A stretch of DNA of 64,000 nt from Bacteroidota bacterium (lineage in GTDB: Bacteria > Bacteroidota > Bacteroidia > Bacteroidales > VadinHA17), in the NCBI GenBank assembly GCA_018262715.1, contig JADFDS010000032.1:1-64000 (forward strand), read 5' to 3'. Position numbers and translations under genes: made by a program. The notes under the pieces were generated by a model, which saw nothing but the letters and a program-made list of their open reading frames with translations, made no database searches and was not told the origin of the DNA. Below are positions 43,592 through 52,375 of the stretch, piece after piece (the first letter of the stretch is position 1; the number at the start of each line of letters is the position of its first letter).

Positions 43592-45211
43592 ATGGGAAAT
43601 GAAACACAGCCGAGTTACCTGGAGTACCAGGGCAGACACAAGGGATTGGCAGGATGGCTGCTAAGCACCGATCACAAGCGGATCGGACTGCTCTATCTCT
43701 ATTCCATCGTGGTGTTTTTCTTTGTTGCAGCTTTCCTTGGGCTGCTTATGCGCATCGAGCTGATAGCCCCGGGAAAGACCATCATGGAGCCACAGACGTA
43801 TAACGGGCTCTTCACCATTCACGGAATCATCATGATCTTCGTGATTGTGATTCCCGGCCTGGCTGCAGTCTTCGGGAACTTTTTCCTGCCGATACTGATA
43901 GGCGCCAGGGATGTGGCCTTCCCGAAGCTGAACCTCTTCTCATGGTATCTCTATATAACGGGAGCCGTGCTGGGGGTTATGTCACAGTTCATGGGGAGCG
44001 GTCCTCCGGATACAGGCTGGACCTTCTATGTTCCCTACAGCGTGGAGTCGGCCACCAGTGTGATATGGGCACTGACAGCAGCTTTTATCCTGGGATTCTC
44101 GTCAATTCTCACGGGTCTGAACTTCATTGTGACCATTCACCGGATGAGGGCGCCGGGGATGAAGTGGTTCAGGATGCCGCTCTTTCCGTGGGCTCTTTAT
44201 GCAACGGCATGGATACAGGTACTTGCGACACCGATTGTGGGTATCACGCTGCTGATGGTGATAGCCGAGAGGGTGCTGAACATCGGGTTCTTTGATCCGG
44301 CGCTGGGAGGTGACCCCGTGCTGTTCCAGCATCTCTTCTGGATCTATTCCCACCCGGCAGTATATATCATGATCCTTCCCGCCATGGGTGTGGTCACGGA
44401 GATTTTTCCGACATTCAGCCAGAAGCCGGTATTCGGATACGGGGCAATAGTGGTTTCCAGTCTTGCTATTGCCTTTGTAGGCTATTTCGTCTGGGGTCAC
44501 CATATGTTCACCTCAGGGATGAGCTATTATGCAAGGTGGTTTTTCTCGTTCCTTACGTTTATCGTGGCGGTGCCCAGTGCAATAAAGGTATTCAACTGGA
44601 TATCAACAATGTATGGAGGTTCGATTGATCTCAAGCCTCCCCTGCTCTATGCCATCTCGTTCATCTTCCTGTTCATGATCGGCGGTTTCACCGGCCTGGT
44701 GCTCGGTTCCCTGGCCACCAACGTACAGACTCATGATACAGCGTTTGTGGTGGCACACTTTCATTACATAATTTTCGGGGGGATGGGTTTCGCCTTCTTT
44801 GCCGGCATGCACTACTGGTACCCGAAGATGTTCGGGAAGATGTACAACAACCGGGTGGCGAACATTGCATGGGGATTCAACTTCGTCGGATTCAACCTGC
44901 TTTACTTCCCACATTTCATTATCGGGATCCAGGGTATGCCGAGGCGTTCATACGACTATCTGCCACAGTTCCATACAGGCCATTTCTTATCCACCATCGG
45001 GGCATTCATTCTGATTGCAGGGCTGTTGCTGATGCTGTACAATTTCATCAGGGCCGGGAGGCGTGGTGAAAAAGCGCCGGCCAATCCGTGGCATGGCGTC
45101 ACACTCGAGTGGAAGATACCCTCTCCGCCGCCCCATGAGAACTTTGATGAGATACCTGAGATAACATCGAGGCCGTATTTCTTCGGAAGCAAGGAAAAAA
45201 CAAACCAGTAG
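43592..45211 (+). CDS. ctaD: Cytochrome c oxidase subunit I, A2-type haem-copper oxidase
   Basis: The 539-residue protein contains all catalytic His: His77 for the low-spin haem, His254 and the His303-His304 pair for CuB, and His389 and His391 in VVAHFHY. Tyr258 in HPAVY is the cross-linked Tyr. The D-channel Asp107 and K-channel Lys348 are present. The usual glutamate of GHPEV is replaced by Tyr252-Ser253 (YSHPAVY), the signature of A2-type oxygen reductases. It is therefore not a cbb3 or ba3 enzyme. Subunits III, IV and II follow within 12 bases of one another, and haem O synthase ends the operon. Confidence 0.95.
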   Translation: MGNETQPSYLEYQGRHKGLAGWLLSTDHKRIGLLYLYSIVVFFFVAAFLGLLMRIELIAPGKTIMEPQTYNGLFTIHGIIMIFVIVIPGLAAVFGNFFLPILIGARDVAFPKLNLFSWYLYITGAVLGVMSQFMGSGPPDTGWTFYVPYSVESATSVIWALTAAFILGFSSILTGLNFIVTIHRMRAPGMKWFRMPLFPWALYATAWIQVLATPIVGITLLMVIAERVLNIGFFDPALGGDPVLFQHLFWIYSHPAVYIMILPAMGVVTEIFPTFSQKPVFGYGAIVVSSLAIAFVGYFVWGHHMFTSGMSYYARWFFSFLTFIVAVPSAIKVFNWISTMYGGSIDLKPPLLYAISFIFLFMIGGFTGLVLGSLATNVQTHDTAFVVAHFHYIIFGGMGFAFFAGMHYWYPKMFGKMYNNRVANIAWGFNFVGFNLLYFPHFIIGIQGMPRRSYDYLPQFHTGHFLSTIGAFILIAGLLLMLYNFIRAGRRGEKAPANPWHGVTLEWKIPSPPPHENFDEIPEITSRPYFFGSKEKTNQ

Positions 45212-45217
45212 TCACCC

Positions 45218-45832
45218 ATGACTGTACATCCGACACATACAGAACATATTGACAGTGAAACCGGTAAACTGGGAATGTGGATATTTCTGTTTACTGAGCT
45301 GTTTCTCTTTGGCGGGCTCTTCCTGGTCTATGCTATTTTCAGGGCGAAGTATTCCCCGGAGTTTCATCATGCGGCGGAAGAGCTGAATGCGTTCATCGGA
45401 ACAATCAATACTGTATTCCTGCTTGTCAGCAGTATGACCGTTGCCGGTGCCCTCACAGCGATGCAGAAAGGTGACAGGAGGATGACTCTCCTGCTTCTCA
45501 CAGTGACCATCATGCTTGCCGGCCTTTTCATGGTCAACAAGTATTTTGAATGGTCGCACAAGTTCGAGTACGGCATCTTTCCCGGTTCGCCGGTACTGAA
45601 GAACATGCCTCACGGCGAACTCCTCTTCTTCGGGCTATACTACATGATGACCGGGTTGCACGCACTGCACGTACTGGTGGGCATGGTGCTGCTCTCGATA
45701 AACGTTGTGAAGGTAAAGGCCGGAACTGTCAACAGTGAACGTTTCCTGATGCTTGAGAACAGCGCGCTCTACTGGCATCTTGTTGACCTGATCTGGATTT
45801 TCCTTTTCCCGCTTCTTTACCTTATAACCTGA
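45218..45832 (+). CDS. ctaE: Cytochrome c oxidase subunit III
   Basis: The 204-residue protein has five helices and the family pattern. It starts SETGKLGMWIFLFTELFLFG, contains EFHHAAEELNAFIGTINT and MMTGLHALHVLVGMVLL, and ends ALYWHLVDLIWIFLFPLLYL. This matches five-helix subunit III of bacterial caa3 enzymes, which lack the first two helices of longer forms. It begins 6 bases after subunit I and is 7 bases before subunit IV. Its role is structural and supports proton uptake stability. Confidence 0.92.
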   Translation: MTVHPTHTEHIDSETGKLGMWIFLFTELFLFGGLFLVYAIFRAKYSPEFHHAAEELNAFIGTINTVFLLVSSMTVAGALTAMQKGDRRMTLLLLTVTIMLAGLFMVNKYFEWSHKFEYGIFPGSPVLKNMPHGELLFFGLYYMMTGLHALHVLVGMVLLSINVVKVKAGTVNSERFLMLENSALYWHLVDLIWIFLFPLLYLIT

Positions 45833-45839
45833 GTATGAG

Positions 45840-46124
45840 ATGAGAGACGAAAAAAACCACATATCGACCTACAGGTCACTGGTAACAGTACTGGTGATAC
45901 TTCTGGCGCTGACGACAATATCCGTGTTGATTACAGGGATTCATCTCGGTCCGGTCACAGTGGCCGTTGCGCTCCTGATTGCAAGTGTCAAGGTGGCAAT
46001 AGTGATCACCCAGTTCATGCATCTCAAATTCGAGAATCTTTTCCTGAAGCTGGCAGTGTCAGGGGTGTTAACGCTCTTCGTGCTTGTCATTGTGATAACG
46101 TTCATTGATTACTTTTTCAGATAA
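45840..46124 (+). CDS. ctaF: Cytochrome c oxidase subunit IV family protein (CtaF-like)
   Basis: The 94-residue protein has three hydrophobic segments and the motif VAVALLIASVKVAIVITQFMHLKFE, typical of prokaryotic oxidase subunit IV (CtaF/CyoD group). It sits between subunit III (7 bases) and subunit II (11 bases). The subunit is small and non-catalytic, and helps assembly or stability of the oxidase. Assignment rests on motif, size and position. Confidence 0.85.
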   Translation: MRDEKNHISTYRSLVTVLVILLALTTISVLITGIHLGPVTVAVALLIASVKVAIVITQFMHLKFENLFLKLAVSGVLTLFVLVIVITFIDYFFR

Positions 46125-46135
46125 ACAATTAAGTT

Positions 46136-47083
46136 ATGTTCACAGGTGCATCAAATCTTGCAGAAGGGGTAGACAAGGCGTTCCTGTTCATCTTTATCAT
46201 CGCCTTTATCTTTATCATCGGGATCTCGGCATTCATGATCTGGACTGTCATTCATTACTCAAGGAAAAAGGGCAGGGAGGCGAAGCAGTTCAGCGGCAGC
46301 ATGAAAATGGAGGTATTGTGGACTGTCATTCCCACAATACTGGTGATGCTGATGTTCTGGATTGGCTGGAAGGGATTTGCCCCGATGCGCAAGGTGCCTG
46401 CCGATGCGATGGTTGTCACGGCGATAGGCAGGATGTGGGAATGGGAATTTGTTTACAGTGACAGCCTGCGCTCGAAGGAGCTGGTGTTGCCCATCAACAA
46501 ACCGGTGAAGCTTGACCTGGTGGCTGAGGATGTCAATCACAGCCTCTTCATACCGGCTTTCAGGGTAAAGGAGGATGTGATACCCGGTTATGACAACTGG
46601 CTCTGGTTTACTCCCAATTACATAGGTGACTACGAGATACTCTGCACAGAGTACTGTGGCCTGTTGCATTCGGCAATGGTATCAAAGACGCGGATTGTGG
46701 AGCAGGAGGAGTTTGACCGTTGGTATGAGGAGCTGAAGGTGGCATCATTTATGCCGGAGCACGAAGGACTGAAGCTGTTGAGGAGTACCGGCTGCCTGGC
46801 ATGCCACTCCCTTGACGGATCAAAACTCGTGGGGCCCTCATTTGCAGGACTTTATGGCTCGCAGCGCGAGGTGGTCTCCGGTGGTTCAGCAAAAAGCGTA
46901 ACCGCCGATGAGGCTTATATCACCAGGTCAATTTATGATCCCAACGGCGAGATCGTAGAGGGTTACGCGAGGAACCTGATGCAGTCATACAGTGAGTTGC
47001 TGACTGAAGAACAGGTGGGTATCATCACTGAATACCTCAGGGAACTGGTTGAAGGTGACGGGCAGAAGGAGGCTGACCTCTGA
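46136..47083 (+). CDS. ctaC: Cytochrome c oxidase subunit II with fused cytochrome c (caa3-type)
   Basis: The 315-residue protein has two N-terminal helices, then a cupredoxin domain with the CuA ligands: His135 (DVNHSLFIP), Cys170, Glu172, Cys174, His178 and Met181. A C-terminal cytochrome c domain has CLACH (Cys220, Cys223, His224) and a Met in NLMQSY. This makes the oxidase a caa3 type, so it can take electrons directly from a membrane cytochrome. Subunit II follows rather than precedes subunit I here. The ctaB start lies 19 bases after its stop. Confidence 0.95.
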   Translation: MFTGASNLAEGVDKAFLFIFIIAFIFIIGISAFMIWTVIHYSRKKGREAKQFSGSMKMEVLWTVIPTILVMLMFWIGWKGFAPMRKVPADAMVVTAIGRMWEWEFVYSDSLRSKELVLPINKPVKLDLVAEDVNHSLFIPAFRVKEDVIPGYDNWLWFTPNYIGDYEILCTEYCGLLHSAMVSKTRIVEQEEFDRWYEELKVASFMPEHEGLKLLRSTGCLACHSLDGSKLVGPSFAGLYGSQREVVSGGSAKSVTADEAYITRSIYDPNGEIVEGYARNLMQSYSELLTEEQVGIITEYLRELVEGDGQKEADL

Positions 47084-47102
47084 CAATGCAGAGACTTCCG
47101 GT

Positions 47103-47963
47103 ATGAAGACAACAAGGCAACCGGTATGTGACATTGCGGAGCTTTCAAGGTGGAAGCTCTCGCTGGCGGTTGCTTTTTCCGCAGTGACGGGTTACTTGCT
47201 CTTTTCCGGCGGAGATCCGGGCGGAGCAGTATTGACGGCAGCTGGTGTCTTCCTTCTCTCGGCAGGCGCCTCAGCCCTCAACCAGTATACGGAGCGTGAG
47301 AGTGATGCGCTGATGACCCGCACTGCGGGCAGGCCGTTGCCCTCGGGGAGAATGGCGCCGCCTGCCGCCATGCTGGCGGCGGCGGTCATGCTTGCTGCCG
47401 GAATCGCGTTTCTGGCCGGCGGCGGCACGTGGCCGGTGTTGCTGGGATTACTTAATGTTGTATTGTACAACGTGATCTACACCGGCCTCAAGAAGAAGAC
47501 CACACTTGCCATCATACCCGGAGCCCTTGTCGGAGCCGTGCCGCCGCTGATAGGCTATACGGCGGCAGGCGGCGCCATAGCCGACACACGCATCATTCTC
47601 TTTGCACTCTTCATGTTCCTCTGGCAGATGCCCCACTTCTGGCTCCTCCTGGTACGTTACGGCGAAGAGTATGAAAAGGCAGGAATAAAAACGCTTCACC
47701 CGGTCATGAGTGACAAAGCCATAATGCGGCTCGTGACAGGGTGGATAACCGGCTCCTCCCTCCTGCTCTGGATACTTACTGCCATCTTCATGCCATTCAG
47801 CCGGACGGCCTCCATAATCCTGCTTCTGCTGAATGCGGCTTTCATCCTCGGTTTTGCCAGGATAACCGCGATTGGTTCCGGCAGAACCGGACCAGAGTAC
47901 ACATTCATGGCCTTCAACTCCTTCTCGGTACTGGTGATGGTGATACTGATTGCTTTTGCCTGA
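47103..47963 (+). CDS. ctaB: Protohaem IX farnesyltransferase (haem O synthase)
   Basis: The ATG at 47103 gives 286 residues; an upstream in-frame start at 47049 lies inside ctaC. The UbiA-type prenyltransferase has nine helices and NQYTERESDALMTRTAGRP with the following LPSG. There the first acidic motif reads N-x3-E-x3-D. WQMPHFWLLLVRYGEEYEKA and LHPVMSD complete the haem O synthase signature. It adds farnesyl to haem B to make haem O for the oxidase. No ctaA (haem A synthase) is in the window, so whether the enzyme uses haem A or O cannot be settled here. Confidence 0.92.
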   Translation: MKTTRQPVCDIAELSRWKLSLAVAFSAVTGYLLFSGGDPGGAVLTAAGVFLLSAGASALNQYTERESDALMTRTAGRPLPSGRMAPPAAMLAAAVMLAAGIAFLAGGGTWPVLLGLLNVVLYNVIYTGLKKKTTLAIIPGALVGAVPPLIGYTAAGGAIADTRIILFALFMFLWQMPHFWLLLVRYGEEYEKAGIKTLHPVMSDKAIMRLVTGWITGSSLLLWILTAIFMPFSRTASIILLLLNAAFILGFARITAIGSGRTGPEYTFMAFNSFSVLVMVILIAFA

Positions 47964-48013
47964 CCTGTCAGTAAGCCTGTTAATCTCCCGATTCATTCAT
48001 CTGCAAAAACAGG

Positions 48014-48045
48014 TTGTCCCTTTTTGGGCAATTTCGCTAACTTTA
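48014..48045 (+). promoter_or_regulatory. Probable promoter before the serine hydrolase pair
   Basis: TTG at 48014-48016 and TAACTTTA at 48038-48045 are 21 bases apart, close to the Bacteroidota -33/-7 pattern with one mismatch (TTTA for TTTG). The ATG is at 48072. Confidence 0.4.
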
Positions 48046-48071
48046 TTCTCTCATTTTAATCAAACTCAGAT

Positions 48072-49634
48072 ATGAAGAAGACACTTTCCATTTCCCTGAT
48101 GCTGATGGTTTGCATCGCGACATGGTCGCAGCCCCTGAAGTCTGATGAGATAGACAAGCTTGTTAACCGTACGCTGGAGACCTTTAATGTGCCGGGCATT
48201 GCCGTGGCCGTGGTAAAAGATGACCAGGTAGTCCACATGAAGGGGTACGGTGTCATTTCAATTACCACCGGCAAAAAGACAGATGAAAACACTCTTTTTG
48301 GCATTGCATCCAATTCAAAGGCTTTCACCTCAGCCGCTCTCGGGATCCTGGTTGACGAAGGCAGGATCACATGGGAAACGAAGGTCATTGACATCATACC
48401 GGAGTTCAGACTGTATAATTCCTATGTTACCGAGGATTTCAACATAAAGGACCTGCTGACCCACCGGAGCGGGATGGGTCTTGGTGCGGGCGACCTGATG
48501 CTCTGGCCTGACTCATCCGCATTCACCACGGAGGAGATCATCCATAACCTGAGATACCTGAAACAGACCTCGTCATTCAGGACGAAATATGACTATGACA
48601 ACCTGCTATACCTTGTTGCCGGCGAGGTGGTCAGGAGGGTCTCCGGGCAGGGATGGGATGAATTTGTGGAGTCAAGGATCATGAAACCGCTGGGGATGAC
48701 AGAGTCTGCAGCCTCGCTCAACAGGGTTAGAGACAGGTCGAATATGATTGATGCGCACGTTCCTGTGGAAGGTGTTCTTCAGGTTGTGCCCATGTATGCA
48801 AGCACCCTTCTTGACCCTGCCGGCGGCATCATGAGCAGCGTGGCTGACATGAGCAAATGGGTGATGATGCAGCTCAACCGGGGAAAATACGGCGAAGGCA
48901 ACAGCAAGCAGATGCTCTCCGAGAGGGTGCATCGTGAGATGTGGACGCCGCAGACCATCATACCGGTCCGCAATCCCGGTCCTTACAGGAGTCATTTTTC
49001 GGCCTACGGCCTTGGCTGGGGTCTCACCGATGTGGCAGGATACCTGCAGGCATCACATACCGGAGGACTGGCAGGCATAGTAACCCAGGTCACCCTGATA
49101 CCGGAGCTGAAGCTGGGAATAATAGTATTCACAAACCAGCAGGAAGGATCTGCTTTCACTGCCATAACCAACACCATCAAGGACGGTTATCTGGGGGTAA
49201 AGGGGAACGACTGGGTAAAAACCCTTAAGGAAAATGTTGACCGGAACCGCGATGAGGCAAAGAAGATAACCGACGAAATATGGGCAAAAATTGAGGCACA
49301 GCGCTTAAAAAGTGCTTCTGCGGGAAGCAATGCAATTTATACCGGCACTTATAATGACGTGTGGTTCGGAGACATAATTATCTCGGATGAGGGAGGAAAA
49401 CTGCGTTTCCGGTCTGTCAAATCACCGAAAATGCGCGGAGAGATGCTTTACTACACCGGCAACACCTTTGTCGTGAAGTGGGATGACAGGTCTATGGATG
49501 CCGATGCATGGGCGGTCTTCACGCTTGATAAGGAAGGCAAGGCTGAAGCATTCAGTATGGATGCCATCTCGCCCCTGACTGACTTCAGCTATGACTTCCA
49601 GGACCTAAGTCCGAAGAGGAAGGAGGTCAGATGA
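48072..49634 (+). CDS. Class C serine hydrolase with C-terminal DUF3471-like domain, copy 1
   Basis: The 520-residue secreted protein (signal ending TWSQP) has the penicillin-binding fold: FGIASNSKAFTS with the SxxK nucleophile SNSK, YDYDNLLY as the YxN element, and ASHTGGLAG as the HxG element. The last 110 residues form a separate beta-rich DUF3471-like domain (YTGTYNDVWFGDIIISDE). Family members include D-aminopeptidases and esterases. The following gene is a close paralogue that overlaps the stop by ATGA, so the pair is a tandem duplication under one promoter. Confidence 0.85.
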   Translation: MKKTLSISLMLMVCIATWSQPLKSDEIDKLVNRTLETFNVPGIAVAVVKDDQVVHMKGYGVISITTGKKTDENTLFGIASNSKAFTSAALGILVDEGRITWETKVIDIIPEFRLYNSYVTEDFNIKDLLTHRSGMGLGAGDLMLWPDSSAFTTEEIIHNLRYLKQTSSFRTKYDYDNLLYLVAGEVVRRVSGQGWDEFVESRIMKPLGMTESAASLNRVRDRSNMIDAHVPVEGVLQVVPMYASTLLDPAGGIMSSVADMSKWVMMQLNRGKYGEGNSKQMLSERVHREMWTPQTIIPVRNPGPYRSHFSAYGLGWGLTDVAGYLQASHTGGLAGIVTQVTLIPELKLGIIVFTNQQEGSAFTAITNTIKDGYLGVKGNDWVKTLKENVDRNRDEAKKITDEIWAKIEAQRLKSASAGSNAIYTGTYNDVWFGDIIISDEGGKLRFRSVKSPKMRGEMLYYTGNTFVVKWDDRSMDADAWAVFTLDKEGKAEAFSMDAISPLTDFSYDFQDLSPKRKEVR

Positions 49635-51190
49635 GGAGAGCGGTTTCACTGATCCTGCTCCTGGCCCTTGCGGTCGCGGTTTCGGGTCAGCCCCTGTCGT
49701 CAAAGAAGATTGACAGGCTGACCACGAGGGTGATAAAGGAGTTCAATGTCCCGGGTGTGGCCGTGGCCGTGGTAAAGGACGGAAAGGTGATTCACATGAA
49801 GGGATATGGTGTCCGTTCAATTGCCTCAGGTCAGAAGACTGACGAACATACTCTCTTCGCGATAGCATCGAACACCAAGGCGTTTACTGCTGCCACGCTG
49901 GGTATCCTCGTAGATGAGGGCAGGCTCAGATGGGATACGAAGGTGACTGAGATAATCCCTGAATTCAGGCTCTACAACTCATATGTAACCGAAGACTTCT
50001 TCATAAAGGATCTGCTGACTCACCGGAGCGGTATGGGTGAAGGTGCGGGCGACCTGATGGGATGGCCTGATTCGGCAATGTTCACTGCGGATGAGATAAT
50101 ACATAACCTCAGGTATCTGAAACAGGCGTCATCTTTCCGGACCAGGTACGACTACGATAACCTGCTGTATATTGTGGCCGGCGAAGTTGTGAAGAGGGTC
50201 TCGGGGCAGAGCTGGGAGGAGTTTGCCGAGTCACGGATCATGAAACCTCTCGGGATGAACGAATCTGCTGCTTCCTTCAGGCGGATAAAAGACCTTACCA
50301 ACATCATTGATGCCCATGTGATGGTTGACGGCAGGCTGAAGGTGGTTCCCAAACAGGAAGCCAAGAGGCACAACTCAGTGGGTGGCATCTACAGCAATGT
50401 CAGTGACATGAGCAAGTGGGTCATTCTGCAGCTCAACAGCGGGAGGCATGGCAGCAGTGCCGGGGAGAAGATCTTCTCGGTGGAGGCTCACAGGGAGATG
50501 TGGACCCCTCAGACCGTGAAAACAGTCAGTACATCGGGGTCATACAGGAGCAACTTCGCATTCTACGGACTGGGATGGAACCTCACCGATGTAAACGGAT
50601 ACCTGCAGGTCTATCATACGGGAAGTCATGCAGGCATTGAGACAAGGGTGACAATGCTTCCCGAACTCAGCCTGGGGATTATCGTGTTCACCAACCAGCA
50701 GGTGCCCGAGGCACATGAGGCAATCACCAATTCAATAATTGACGGCTATCTCGGGATAAGGGGCAATGATCATATTATGAAACTCAGGGAGAAGGTGGAA
50801 CGGGCACAGGCTATGGCAAGGAAGATTACCGATGAGATCTGGGCAACTGTAGAGGAAAAGAGGAAGGAGTCATCTCCGGGGCCCGGAACCGGGTCATTTG
50901 CAGGGACCTACAGTGATGCCTGGTTCGGCGATATAATTATCAGCGCAGAGGATGGCCGGCTAAGGATCAGGGCTGAGAAGTCACCAAGGATGAGGGGCAG
51001 GATGTTCCACTATACAGCCAACACTTTCATTGTGAAGTGGGATGACAGGAGCATGGATGCCGATGCCTTTGCGGTATTCACCCTTGACAGGGAAGGAAAA
51101 CCGGTTTCGTTTACCATGGAAGCCATCTCCCCTCTCACTGATTTCAGCTATGACTTTCAGGATCTTTGCCTCGTCAGAAGGGAAAAGTGA
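49631..51190 (+). CDS. Class C serine hydrolase with C-terminal DUF3471-like domain, copy 2
   Basis: The 519-residue secreted protein (signal ending VSGQP) is collinear with the previous one over its whole length. It shares FAIASNTKAFTAA (SxxK as SNTK), YDYDNLLYIVAGEVV and YHTGSHAG as active-site elements. Its C-terminal domain (FAGTYSDAWFGDIII) matches copy 1. Many substitutions are conservative, so both are likely active but may have diverged in substrate. Translation is coupled through ATGA with copy 1. Confidence 0.85.
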   Translation: MRRAVSLILLLALAVAVSGQPLSSKKIDRLTTRVIKEFNVPGVAVAVVKDGKVIHMKGYGVRSIASGQKTDEHTLFAIASNTKAFTAATLGILVDEGRLRWDTKVTEIIPEFRLYNSYVTEDFFIKDLLTHRSGMGEGAGDLMGWPDSAMFTADEIIHNLRYLKQASSFRTRYDYDNLLYIVAGEVVKRVSGQSWEEFAESRIMKPLGMNESAASFRRIKDLTNIIDAHVMVDGRLKVVPKQEAKRHNSVGGIYSNVSDMSKWVILQLNSGRHGSSAGEKIFSVEAHREMWTPQTVKTVSTSGSYRSNFAFYGLGWNLTDVNGYLQVYHTGSHAGIETRVTMLPELSLGIIVFTNQQVPEAHEAITNSIIDGYLGIRGNDHIMKLREKVERAQAMARKITDEIWATVEEKRKESSPGPGTGSFAGTYSDAWFGDIIISAEDGRLRIRAEKSPRMRGRMFHYTANTFIVKWDDRSMDADAFAVFTLDREGKPVSFTMEAISPLTDFSYDFQDLCLVRREK

Positions 51191-51254
51191 CCCGGGTTAT
51201 TAGACAACCGGCGCATAAACATTATTTTAGCACCCAAATCAGAAAACCGAACCG

Positions 51255-52343
51255 ATGACCTTTATTCATTTGAGCGTCTGGATCTCCGCTCTGATAGGAG
51301 TTATCATCATTGCATGGATCCGCAGCTTCGATATCTATGAAAAAGAGACATTCATTGCCATGCTGTGGGCTTTTCTTGCCGGCGGCATCACTTCGGTCAT
51401 TGTTGCCCTTGGAGCCTATGAGATTCTAAGGATTTTTGGTCTTGATGATGAGGTCATAAGCAACACTCTGGGTTCGCTGCTGGTAATAGGTCCGGTTGAG
51501 GAGTTCGCAAAGCTTATCGGCCTGGTGGTTGTTTATTCACTGATCAGGAAGCAGTTCAATGAGCTGACTGACGGGATCATCTACATGTCATGCGTGGCGC
51601 TGGGGTTTTCCATCATTGAGAACTACTTCTATGCCAACTCTGGTGAAAACAGCCAGTATCTGCTTGTCTACAGGGCTTTTATAAGCACACCGGCACATAT
51701 ATCATTCAGTGTCATCATCGGTTACGCCTGGTACAGGTACAAGAAGGAGAACAAGCCGTTCGGCACAGTGATAGTTGCATTGCTGGTTGCCAGTCTCCTT
51801 CACGGGGTCTTTGACGCCCTGGCATTCAGTCCGTGGTTCAACTTCATGTTGCTTGTTTATCTCTGGCTGATAATCAGGCAATCTCTCAGGCTGGTGCAGT
51901 ACACGAATGTCATCTCGCCTTTCAGGCCTGGTTTTGAAGCACTGCTGGAGGCTCCTTCGGGTGAGACAGCTGACGGTATCGAGTGTCCGAACTGCGGTTC
52001 ATCGGCGCCCAAGGAGCTCTTCAGAAACAGTTTCTTCACCGCCTGCCGCTGTGACAACTGTGGTTACCACATAGCATCACGCAATGATATCAGAAAGATA
52101 TTCAGGATATTTGCTCCCGAGTACAAAAGGCTTGCAAAGAAGCTTGTGCCGGCCAGGTTCAGTGACGGCCGTACCGTAATGAGTGTTTATGGCTCTGCCT
52201 TCTTTGGCAACAGCGGCAATCCAGGGTTTTTCAGGGTAAGTGATGTTGCCGGAAGGTTACAGGCCATCAATGATGACCTGCTGGACAGGTTCAGGAAGCG
52301 ATCATTCATATCAGCCAACCTGCTGAAGCGGTTCTTTGAATGA
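51255..52343 (+). CDS. PrsW-family intramembrane metalloprotease with C-terminal zinc ribbon
   Basis: PrsW proteases cleave membrane proteins such as anti-sigma factors. The 362-residue protein has about seven helices. GPVEEFAKLIG holds the EExxK motif (Glu82, Glu83), SIIENYFYA gives the second acidic site and LLHGVFDAL the His. After the helices comes an additional cytosolic part with ECPNCG and CRCDNCGYH (about 241-276), a likely Zn ribbon, followed by about 85 residues of unknown fold. The usual family is about 220 residues long, so this extension is extra. It stands 11 bases before the amino-sugar operon region. Confidence 0.8.
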   Translation: MTFIHLSVWISALIGVIIIAWIRSFDIYEKETFIAMLWAFLAGGITSVIVALGAYEILRIFGLDDEVISNTLGSLLVIGPVEEFAKLIGLVVVYSLIRKQFNELTDGIIYMSCVALGFSIIENYFYANSGENSQYLLVYRAFISTPAHISFSVIIGYAWYRYKKENKPFGTVIVALLVASLLHGVFDALAFSPWFNFMLLVYLWLIIRQSLRLVQYTNVISPFRPGFEALLEAPSGETADGIECPNCGSSAPKELFRNSFFTACRCDNCGYHIASRNDIRKIFRIFAPEYKRLAKKLVPARFSDGRTVMSVYGSAFFGNSGNPGFFRVSDVAGRLQAINDDLLDRFRKRSFISANLLKRFFE

Positions 52344-52375
52344 AAAATGAGTAATTGAGTTATCGGAGATTCAGG

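Noticed and set aside
43592-45211. cbb3-type oxidase subunit I
   Set aside because: Subunits II, III and IV with CuA are encoded alongside, and the HPxVY Tyr is in the A-type position.
38711-47963. Complete alternative complex III
   Set aside because: No pentahaem ActA, molybdopterin-like ActB part, ActD or second ActC-type gene is present.
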